Shown here piece after piece: positions 1 through 5,406 of a stretch of DNA of 6,531 bases. The stretch covers positions 1-6,531 of the forward strand of contig USBV01000091.1 in the NCBI GenBank assembly GCA_900553055.1, read 5' to 3'. Under the pieces are notes generated by a model. The model did no database searches. It worked only from the letters and a program-made list of their open reading frames with translations, and was not told where the DNA came from. The DNA is from an uncultured Phascolarctobacterium sp. GTDB lineage: Bacteria > Bacillota > Negativicutes > Acidaminococcales > Acidaminococcaceae. Every line of letters begins with the position of its first letter. Within the stretch, counting starts at the first letter, position 1. Made by a program: the position numbers and the translations under genes.

Positions 1-1
1 C

Positions 2-514
2 GCGGCCAAGCTGATTTTGGCAGTGAACGAAGCTGCCGAGGACGAAAAGGAGCATGGCACCGTTGGCACTGTGGGCGTGGTTGAGGTGGAGCCGGGCTCC
101 ATCAACGTTGTGCCCGGAGCGGTAACGCTGTGGGTGGATGTGCGCGGCGTGGAGATGGCTAGCATCAAGCGCACCTTGGAGAATATTCAAGCCGAAGCTG
201 AGAATGTGGCCGTTACTGATAGAGTGGGCGTGCGTATCGAAATGCTGACCGCTGATAGCCCTGTACCCTTGAGCGAGACGTTGGCGGAGCAAACAGAAGC
301 AATTTGCAAGGAGCTTGGCTACAGCTATTTGCACATGAATAGCGGCGCTGGTCATGATGCAATGCATATGGCAAAGCTTGCGCCCACTACCATGGTCTTT
401 ATTCCCTGCAAGGGTGGCATCAGCCACAACCCAGCAGAGTATGCATCCTTAGAGGACATTTGTCGAGGTATTAATATTTTGGCGCACATTTTGGAGCTTG
501 AAGCTAATAAGTAA
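2..514 (+). CDS. M20-family Zn-dependent amidohydrolase, C-terminal part (N-carbamoyl-L-amino-acid hydrolase / allantoate amidohydrolase type)
   Basis: The frame is already open at the left edge, so the start is outside the window; the TTG at 17 is an internal Leu codon in AAKLILAVNEA. About 170 codons of a family usually near 400-420 residues are visible. The segment EPGSINVVPGAVTLWVDVRG matches the conserved end of the small dimerisation domain, where substrate and partner subunit meet. The C-terminal catalytic part has SGAGHDAMHMA, the conserved substrate-contact loop, and GGISHNPAEY, whose His is the last metal ligand in this family. Such enzymes are cytosolic, bind two divalent metals and hydrolyse N-carbamoyl amino acids, allantoate or ureidoglycine-type substrates; which of these applies cannot be told from the C-terminus. 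The gene ends at TAA 512-514 just before a strong terminator, so it is the last gene of its transcript and is probably unrelated to the pilus genes downstream. Confidence 0.85.
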   Translation, partial: AAKLILAVNEAAEDEKEHGTVGTVGVVEVEPGSINVVPGAVTLWVDVRGVEMASIKRTLENIQAEAENVAVTDRVGVRIEMLTADSPVPLSETLAEQTEAICKELGYSYLHMNSGAGHDAMHMAKLAPTTMVFIPCKGGISHNPAEYASLEDICRGINILAHILELEANK

Positions 515-526
515 ATTAGAAAAAGT

Positions 527-568
527 AACGACACTATGGGCAAAGTAGAGCCTGTAGTGTCGTTTTTT
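527..568 (+). terminator. Intrinsic terminator after the amidohydrolase gene
   Basis: The arms AACGACACTA (527-536) and TAGTGTCGTT (555-564) are perfect reverse complements. The stem extends inward by two G-U pairs and two G-C pairs (537-540 with 551-554), leaving a 10-nt loop at 541-550. A run of six T at 563-568 follows. It lies 13 bases past the stop codon, so it separates the amidohydrolase transcript from the Tad cluster. Confidence 0.9.
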
Positions 569-695
569 ACATCTTAGTAGTCTCAAAGATATTTCATACA
601 TAAAACAATATAACTGCTTCAGTATTTAATATAATGAGTAAGCATCAAAAAATAAAAAATTCCTAGAACCTACTTGTATATTAGGGTACAAATAG

Positions 696-713
696 GCTCA
701 ATATAAATTGAGC
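696..713. promoter_or_regulatory. Perfect 7-4-7 palindrome, possible operator
   Basis: GCTCAAT (696-702) and ATTGAGC (707-713) are exact reverse complements separated by ATAA. The two-fold symmetry with a short AT spacer is typical of a dimeric regulator site, though a short RNA hairpin is equally possible. Its last two bases are shared with a second, looser inverted repeat: GCAAGAG (712-718) and CTCTTGC (733-739) with a 14-nt spacer. No regulator is encoded in the window, so the binding partner is unknown. Confidence 0.4.
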
Positions 714-752
714 AAGAGGGATTTGTGTTTGGCTCTTGCAAAATTGCAGTAA

Positions 753-797
753 TTTATGTGTTAGTAAAGTTTCCCTGAGCACATAGAGAAGGGACTT
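753..797 (+). promoter_or_regulatory. Competing hairpins over the cpaB ribosome binding site
   Basis: Hairpin A pairs 753-762 with 778-787 (core TATGTG with CACATA, two G-U pairs) and leaves the purine-rich GAAGGG ahead of cpaB free. Hairpin B pairs 767-770 and 773-776 (AAGT and CCCT, with TT bulged) with 790-797 (AGGGACTT) and would bury that GAAGGG. B uses bases from the loop of A, so the two either exclude each other or form a pseudoknot-like fold. The 2-nt link between the 3' arms makes a full pseudoknot over a 10-bp stem unlikely. The ribosome binding site itself is weak and lies about 12 nt from ATG 806. Confidence 0.35.
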
Positions 798-805
798 GAT
801 GAAAG

Positions 806-1608
806 ATGCGCAAGCTGTCTCCGAAGCTGTTGTTGATTATAGCAGCGGCACTGAGTGTAATATGTGGTATTTTGATATATTCTTATTTATCCAAGGCTAA
901 GCCCAAGGAAGTGAAGGCGGAAACCAAGGCCGTGGTAGTGGCGGCTATGGATATTGCTCCCGGTACTGTCCTTACGGACAAGATGGTGCGCCTAGAGCTG
1001 GTTCCTCCTAATTTGGCTCAGCCCGATGCGTTACGCACTTTGCCCGATGCAGTGGGCAAAACTATTCGTATGCCGGTGAACTCTGGTGACCAAATTACCA
1101 GAAAACGTTTAAACGGCAATGGCCTATCCAATGTCTTTGTCAACAGCATTCCTAAGGATAAACGTGCTGTAACCTTTAGCGTTGATGATATCAGCGGTGT
1201 GGCCGGCTTTATTCGCCCTGCTACGCATATTGATGTTGTAGCTATCCAGGCGCCAATAATGGCATGCCTTCCGTTGGCAGATTAGTGCTGCAAAATGTGT
1301 TGGTTTTGGCTGTGGGCAGCACGGATATGAAGTCTGCTAATAGCTCTAAAAAGAATGAGCAGGCGCGCACCATTACCTTGGCTTTGGACCCGAGGGAAGC
1401 TGTGCAGCTGCGCATGGCTCAGCAGGAGGGCAAGGTTTCCTTTATGCTGCGTCCTAACAATCCTACTGAAGAAGAGTTTTATGGAGCTACTGTTGTGGGT
1501 AGTGGCGGTATGCCTCGTATGGCACCGGCTGCAGGTGGCGAAGGTGCTACGCGGCCTTCTGCAAATTATGGTGTGACCGTAATTCGTGGCACCAATATTA
1601 GTCGCTAA
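806..1608 (+). pseudogene. cpaB: Flp pilus assembly protein CpaB/RcpC, frameshifted
   Basis: CpaB is an inner-membrane-anchored periplasmic component of the Tad pilus that works with the secretin. The first frame (806-1285) gives an N-terminal membrane anchor at residues 8-28. A SAF domain follows at about 38-103, including VVVAAMDIAPGTVL and VNSGDQITRKRL. The start of the RcpC domain comes next (IPKDKRAVTFSVDDISGVAG, then HIDVVAI). That frame then drifts into an unrelated tail and stops at 1283-1285. The rest of the domain continues in another frame: PGANNGMPSVGRLVLQNVLV, then ARTITLALDPREAVQL, ending at TAA 1606-1608. The second frame opens after TGA 1231-1233, so the shift lies in 1234-1285, most likely near CTATCCAGG at 1242-1250. 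Restoring one base gives 267 codons, a normal CpaB length. No slippery heptamer is visible. It is either a real mutation or a sequence error. Confidence 0.85.
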
Positions 1609-1629
1609 GACGGACATGGAGGAGCTTGA

Positions 1630-2274
1630 ATGATGAAGGTTTTAAGAATTCTTATGGGCTTGCTCCTGTGCTGTCTGCTTAGTGCAGGTTCTGTTTTTGC
1701 GGCAGAAAGATTGCAGGTTGGTGTAAATCGTTCCAATATTTATTATGGCGGTGGCGTAACTCAAGTGGCCATTGCCAATCCGGATATTGCTGATGTAGTG
1801 ATTCTCTCTTTCGAGCAATACATTGTGGTGGGCAAAAAGGTTGGTTCCACCTCCTTGCATGTATGGAAGGGCGACAATTACATGACCTTTGAGGTTGTGG
1901 TTACCGGTACTGACCCCGGCATGGCTTATTCCATTGCACAATTAATTGGTTATCCTAATGTTACTGTTAATGTGTACGGCGGACGCATTATGCTTGAAGG
2001 CACGGTAGAGAACCAATACGAAAAGAATCGTGCTGAAAAAATTGCGGCTAGCTTTGGCGGCGAGGTTATTAACCTTTTGGAAATGACTAAGCCCAAGCAG
2101 GTGCGCATTGAAAGCAGAGTAGTGGAAATTTCTAGCTCTAAGGCAAAGAATTTAGGCATTTCTGTTGCTAATGTTACTGGTTCTAGTTCTGATCTCAGGC
2201 TACTTCATATGATGCAAAAATTTGCATTATCAAAAAAAGGGGAAATTCAAGAAGTCGTGTATTTATTGTTATGA
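1630..2274 (+). pseudogene. cpaC: Secretin CpaC/RcpA, 5' part only, secretin domain missing
   Basis: The outer-membrane channel of the Tad pilus is normally about 430-500 residues; this frame gives 214. GGAGGAG at 1618-1624 supports a start at ATG 1630 or the adjacent ATG 1633. A Sec signal peptide runs to about residue 24 (SVFA before AERLQV). A pilus secretin N-terminal domain follows at about 26-93, with NPDIADVVILSFEQYIVVGK and VGSTSLHVW. A BON-like domain follows at about 100-150 (VTVNVYGGRIMLEGTVEN). The lead-in to the secretin domain is at about 155-180 (KQVRIESRVVEISSSKAKNL). Similarity fades after GSSSDL (about base 2195). The last 25 or so residues read AT-rich, apparently noncoding DNA, and the beta-barrel gate is absent in all frames downstream. 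The product could be exported but could not form a channel. A deletion joining cpaC to the flp upstream region is the simplest explanation. Confidence 0.82.
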
Positions 2275-2310
2275 TGGCTTTACAAATGGAAGGGTACTAC
2301 ACTTAGCTTT
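2196..2310. other. AT-rich junction segment replacing the secretin domain
   Basis: Between the last recognisable CpaC residues and the flp ribosome binding site lie about 115 AT-rich bases with no recognisable coding content on either strand. A short palindrome, ATGCAAA-AA-TTTGCAT, occupies 2212-2227. I see no terminal inverted repeats, target duplication or transposase remnant that would mark an insertion sequence. It is most simply read as an flp upstream region fused to the truncated cpaC by deletion. Confidence 0.45.
2246..2275 (+). promoter_or_regulatory. Candidate extended -10 promoter for the flp-tadE-tadA-tadC run
   Basis: TGTTATGAT at 2267-2275 is an extended -10 element (TG, one base, then TATGAT at 2270-2275). 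A weak -35-like TTCAAG is at 2246-2251 with an 18-base spacer. The expected transcript start, about 2282, would give a leader of roughly 43 nt before flp. The site lies in the AT-rich stretch (2196-2310) that replaces the secretin domain, which fits that stretch being the original flp upstream region. Based on hexamer matching only. Confidence 0.35.
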
Positions 2311-2324
2311 GGAGGTTCATAATT

Positions 2325-2519
2325 ATGAATAAGCGTGGTGCCGAAATGGTAGAGTATGCTATTGTTTTAGCTTGTATTGCAGCTGTTGGTGTTGCTTTTT
2401 ATAGTGCTGATTTTAATTGGGGCGAAGATGGCTATAGCTGGGGTAATTTATATACTATTGTATATATGCTTTTTCATAAAGTAGCTGATACTCTTAAAGT
2501 TACATTACCCTGGGGATAG
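2325..2519 (+). CDS. flp: Flp-like type IVb pilin
   Basis: This 64-residue protein has the class III leader and cleavage context of type IVb pilins. The short basic leader MNKRG is followed by AEMVEYAIVLACIAAVG. Cleavage after Gly5 would place Glu at +5 and Tyr at +6 of the mature protein, the hallmark of the Flp motif. A single hydrophobic helix (about residues 8-26) follows, then a polar, aromatic tail ending in LKVTLPWG. GGAGG at 2311-2315 lies 9 bases before the ATG. The mature product of about 59 residues would be the fibre subunit, or a minor pilin, held in the inner membrane and then polymerised by TadA/TadC. Its prepilin peptidase, TadV/CpaA, is not in the window. A small TadE-like pseudopilin is the alternative. 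Confidence 0.75.
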   Translation: MNKRGAEMVEYAIVLACIAAVGVAFYSADFNWGEDGYSWGNLYTIVYMLFHKVADTLKVTLPWG

Positions 2520-2544
2520 ATTTCGAAATGTTGGAGGTTAAACA

Positions 2545-2981
2545 ATGAAAGCTAAACAGCGTGGAGCATCCATGGTGGAGTTTGCTATCATTTTGCCAGG
2601 CTTTTTACTACTGATGTGCTTGGTGATTTACGGTGGCATGTGGATGTATGCCCAAAACACACTAAATGAGATTGCTCGTAACGCTGTGCGCTATGGTGCT
2701 GTGGAAGAATCCTCTAAGTCCGAAGAAGAAGAAAGTGATACTATAAGAATAAATAATGTAAAAAAGGTTGCAGAAGAAGCTGCAAAGGAATCCTTGATTT
2801 TGTATTCGATTGATAAAGATAATATGGGGGTTGAGGTTAAGCTTGTTAAAGTTATTAGTGATAATGATAGCATTCAAGTGGAGCTTAAGGCCGGCTTGAG
2901 GAGGATGATTTGCCACCTATAATCGATGGTTTTTTGCCTGACCAAATCTCCAGCAAAATGATTATGCGGATAGAAAAATAA
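2545..2981 (+). pseudogene. tadE: TadE-family pseudopilin, frameshifted near the 3' end
   Basis: TadE is a minor pseudopilin needed for Flp fibre assembly. GGAGG at 2533-2537 precedes ATG 2545 by 7 bases. The leader MKAKQRG is followed by ASMVEFAIILPGFLLLM; cleavage after Gly7 puts Glu at +5 and Phe at +6. The helix leads into YGGMWMYAQNTLNEIARNAV, then AVRYGAV, the usual TadE pattern. An acidic stretch (SEEEES, about residues 59-64) lies in the variable middle. The first frame stops at 2920-2922 after an odd tail (RRMICHL). The expected C-terminus lies in another frame: DDLPPIIDGFLPDQISSKM then MRIEK, stop TAA 2979-2981. That frame opens after TAA 2886-2888, so the shift lies in 2889-2922, probably at GGCTTGAGG (2893-2901). 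Restoring one base gives 145 codons, a normal TadE size. It could be a genuine mutation or an indel error. Confidence 0.82.
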
Positions 2982-3014
2982 TTGATGATAGCACATTATT
3001 GGAGGCTTTAGAGT

Positions 3015-4412
3015 ATGTCCCTGTTAGAAAGATTAAATCGCAAAAACAAAAAATATATTGCAATGCAGCAGGCAGGACAACGCTCTAAAAATACCCATGG
3101 TGCAACTGGCTTTGCTACATCTGTGGATGAAGCACGCGAAGCATCCTACCAAGCGATTAAGTCCGAGATTCATACGCATATTATTGATGAGATGCCGGAT
3201 GATTTGCAGCGCGTGATTAATCAGTCCTCCTCCGACCAAAAGGAATTGCGTCGTATAGTGGAGGGCATATGTGCCGATGCTATTAAGGATAATCCCTTTG
3301 CGATTCCCCTTGGTGATAGGGAGCGCTTGGTTGAAGAATTAATCAGTGAAATTTTGGGCCTTGGTCCGATTGAACCGCTACTTAAGGACTCCAGCGTTAC
3401 CGAGGTTATGGTCAATGGACCTGACTCCATTTATATCGAGCGCAAGTGTCGCTTGCAAAAGACCGATGTGCGTTTTCGTAATACTGAGCATTTGATGCAC
3501 ATCATTGATCGCATCGTCACTGCGGTGGGGCGTCGTGTGGATGAGAGCAGTCCCATGGTGGATGCTCGCTTGGCGGATGGTAGCCGTGTTAACGTAATTA
3601 TTCCGCCCTTGTCCTTAACTGGTCCTTGTGTGACTATTCGTAAGTTCTCCAAGGATGTATTAACCGTTGATAAAATGATTGAATTTGGCTCCTTTGATCA
3701 GCGCATGGCCGAATTTTTGGAGGACTGCGTGAAGGGCCGCTTAAATATTGTGGTTAGCGGTGGTACCGGCTCCGGCAAAACCACTCTGCTTAACGTTTTA
3801 TCCAGCTATGTTCCTGCTACGGAGCGCATTGTTACCTTGGAAGACTCTGCTGAGCTGCAGCTCAAGCAGGACCATGTGGTAACATTGGAAACGCGTCCTC
3901 CCAATATCGAAGGCGAGGGCGAAGTAACTATGCGTGATTTAGTGCGCAATGCTTTGCGTATGCGTCCCGATAGAATTATCGTGGGCGAGTGCCGTACTGG
4001 TGAAGCATTGGATGTGCTGCAGGCAATGAACACAGGCCATGATGGCTCTATGACCACTGCCCATGCCAATAGTGCTCGCGATGCGCTGAGCCGTTTGGAA
4101 ACGATGGTGCTGATGAGCGGTATGGAGCTGCCCCTGCGTGCTATTCGCAGTCAAATTGCCTCTGCTGTGGATATTATCGTGCAAATTGCGCGCTTGCGCG
4201 ATGGCAGTCGTAAGATTATCAATATCGCCGAGGTAACGGGCATGGAGGGCGACATCATCACCCTGCAGGATTTGTTCCGCTTTGAAAACCACGGCTTGGA
4301 TAGTGATGGACGTATCACCGGTGAGTTTTTGACCAGTGGCCTGCGACCCATGTGTACCGAAAAATTGGCAATGAATGGTGTTGTTTTGCCGCCTGATTTG
4401 TTCATAATGTAG
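3015..4412 (+). CDS. tadA: Tad pilus assembly ATPase TadA/CpaF
   Basis: This intact 465-residue secretion ATPase of the VirB11/PulE superfamily should form a cytoplasmic hexamer that drives pilus assembly through the TadB/TadC platform. GGAGG at 3001-3005 lies 9 bases before ATG 3015. The N-terminal domain (about 85-210) includes [11 protein letters not shown] and [16 protein letters not shown]. The core has Walker [10 protein letters not shown] at 249-257, an Asp box TLEDSAEL at 274-281 and Walker B RIIVGECR at 320-327. The His box [12 protein letters not shown] at 342-353 is followed by ARDALSRLE. All catalytic motifs are present, and the C-terminus ends in LPPDLF as in typical CpaF. The start of tadC lies 7 bases past its stop, so the two genes are almost certainly co-transcribed. 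Its intactness contrasts with the broken cpaB, cpaC and tadE. Confidence 0.95.
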   Translation: MSLLERLNRKNKKYIAMQQAGQRSKNTHGATGFATSVDEAREASYQAIKSEIHTHIIDEMPDDLQRVINQSSSDQKELRRIVEGICADAIKDNPFAIPLGDRERLVEELISEILGLGPIEPLLKDSSVTEVMVNGPDSIYIERKCRLQKTDVRFRNTEHLMHIIDRIVTAVGRRVDESSPMVDARLADGSRVNVIIPPLSLTGPCVTIRKFSKDVLTVDKMIEFGSFDQRMAEFLEDCVKGRLNIVVSGGTGSGKTTLLNVLSSYVPATERIVTLEDSAELQLKQDHVVTLETRPPNIEGEGEVTMRDLVRNALRMRPDRIIVGECRTGEALDVLQAMNTGHDGSMTTAHANSARDALSRLETMVLMSGMELPLRAIRSQIASAVDIIVQIARLRDGSRKIINIAEVTGMEGDIITLQDLFRFENHGLDSDGRITGEFLTSGLRPMCTEKLAMNGVVLPPDLFIM

Positions 4413-4419
4413 GGGAAAA

Positions 4420-5361
4420 ATGATGTTACTTTTTATTGCGCTTCTAGCAACATTGGTTATTTTTATCCTTTTATATGTGCTGGTTACCTCTAAAAGCAGC
4501 TCCGTCATTACGGTCAAGAACCGCTTGCAGGTTATGGGGCGTGGCAGTGACGAGAAAAAGCCTGCCGATATGTATTGGCATGAGCAGATGAATCGGTCCC
4601 TGTACGAGCGTCTTGTTAAGCCTATGATTGACGGATTTGTGAATAAAATCGCTAAAATTGCGCCTTCCACCCTGCGCAAGGAGGCAGAAGAGCTTGTTGA
4701 ATATAGTGGCGGCTTTTATGGCCTTGGCTTTAACGGCTTTGTTTTGGCGGTTTGTGTTAGTATAGTTTTCTTTGTGCTTTTGGCAATTTGGCGTGTTCGT
4801 GCTGTTGGCTCGTCAACCTTTGGTATAATTTTTATGCTGGCTTTGGGGTTTGCTGCAGGTGTTTACGCACCCTTTTTGTGGCTTAGACATGTGGTTGGCG
4901 TGCGTCGCGAGGCTATTCGCAGAGCGATGCCCGATGTTTTGGACCTGCTGTGCGTTAGCGTACAGGCCGGCTTGGGCTTTGACGGTGCTCTGGGCAAGGT
5001 GGCAGCTAAGATGAAGGGCCCCTTGATTGAAGAGTTTGAGCGCCTTTTACAGGAGCTGCGCATGGGCGTAACTAGACGTAACGCTTTAATGCGCTTGGCC
5101 AATCGTTGTGGCATCGAAGAGATGCGCCTGTTCACAGCAGCTCTTATTCAGACCGAAAAGCTGGGCGTTGGTATGGCGCAGGTGCTGGAAATCCAAGCCG
5201 AAAATATGCGCGAAATTCGTCGCCAGCGAGCTAAGGAAATGGCTGCTAAGCTACCAGTAAAGATTTTGTTCCCAACGATTATTTTCATTTTCCCGCTTCT
5301 TTTCGTAGTTGTACTGGGACCGGCTGTGGTCTCCTTAATTGATACGATGGCAAAAAAATAA
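4420..5361 (+). CDS. tadC: Tad inner-membrane platform protein TadC (type II secretion F-domain)
   Basis: This 313-residue membrane protein has hydrophobic segments at about 2-22, 103-123, 133-155 and 283-305. The F-domain (about 165-275) reads RRAMPDVLDLLCVSVQAGLG, then LFTAALIQTEKLGVGMAQVL, and MREIRRQRAKEMAAKLPVK. The close KILFPTIIFIFPLLFVVVLG, followed by PA, is the signature of TadC and not TadB. The protein would anchor the TadA ATPase and move pilin subunits at the inner membrane, normally as a complex with TadB. AGGGG at 4411-4415 is only 4 bases from ATG 4420 but 7 from ATG 4423, so the second Met may be the true start. No tadB lies between tadA and this gene. A TadB/TadC chimera made by deletion is conceivable, but the normal length and consistent layout argue for plain TadC. 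Confidence 0.88.
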   Translation: MMLLFIALLATLVIFILLYVLVTSKSSSVITVKNRLQVMGRGSDEKKPADMYWHEQMNRSLYERLVKPMIDGFVNKIAKIAPSTLRKEAEELVEYSGGFYGLGFNGFVLAVCVSIVFFVLLAIWRVRAVGSSTFGIIFMLALGFAAGVYAPFLWLRHVVGVRREAIRRAMPDVLDLLCVSVQAGLGFDGALGKVAAKMKGPLIEEFERLLQELRMGVTRRNALMRLANRCGIEEMRLFTAALIQTEKLGVGMAQVLEIQAENMREIRRQRAKEMAAKLPVKILFPTIIFIFPLLFVVVLGPAVVSLIDTMAKK

Positions 5362-5406
5362 CTGACTTAGAAATCCTGTAGCAGGGTGCTCTAAGTCAGT
5401 TTTTTT
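5360..5406. terminator. Bidirectional intrinsic terminator between tadC and the helicase gene
   Basis: Arms 5360-5371 and 5390-5401 pair perfectly over 12 bp (core ACTGACTTAG with CTAAGTCAGT). An inner CCTG/CAGG stem (5375-5378 with 5382-5385) closes on a 3-nt loop. On the plus strand a T run at 5400-5406 follows. On the minus strand the complement of the A run at 5352-5358 supplies seven U after one interrupting base. The hairpin overlaps the tadC stop codon at 5359-5361, and the T run overlaps the stop of the convergent helicase gene at 5405-5407, so one element can end both transcripts. Confidence 0.9.

Larger units (their letters stand above)
569..805 (+). promoter_or_regulatory. AT-rich intergenic leader before the Tad cluster
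   Basis: This stretch holds no credible gene on either strand. A perfect TATAAT lies at 630-635, but no recognisable -35 hexamer sits 16-18 bases upstream and there is no extended -10 TG, so the promoter is only tentative. If it is used, the transcript would carry a leader of roughly 160 nt before cpaB. The leader contains the inverted repeats described at 696-713 and 712-739 and the hairpins near the ribosome binding site at 753-797. Placement after a terminator means the Tad genes need a promoter somewhere in this interval. Confidence 0.45.

Noticed and set aside
730..750. A sigma-54 promoter suggested by TTGGC and TTGC
   Set aside because: The GG at 731-732 and the GC at 746-747 are separated by 13 bases instead of 10.
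640..805. A cyclic-di-GMP riboswitch, as might be expected before a pilus operon
   Set aside because: The conserved core segments of the GEMM class I aptamer are not seen in the leader.
1234..1285. Programmed -1 ribosomal frameshifting in cpaB, and likewise in tadE at 2889-2922
   Set aside because: Neither overlap window contains an X-XXY-YYZ slippery heptamer, and neither family is known for recoding.
1264..1608. An independent gene starting at ATG 1264
   Set aside because: Its content is the missing C-terminal half of CpaB, no ribosome binding site precedes it, and the family match continues upstream of the ATG in the same frame (PGANNG). It is one half of a frameshifted cpaB.
2196..2310. 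Insertion sequence remnant at the cpaC break
   Set aside because: No terminal inverted repeats, target-site duplication or transposase-like peptide found in any of the frames; only a short palindrome at 2212-2227.
3939..4679. A 246-codon open frame on the minus strand across the end of tadA and the start of tadC
   Set aside because: It is antisense to two clearly recognised genes, has no recognisable domain, and looks like a by-product of their codon usage.
4420..5361. Assignment of the platform protein as TadB
   Set aside because: The VQAGLGFDGAL region and the MAAKLPVKILFP then FPLLFVVVLGPA close are characteristic of TadC.
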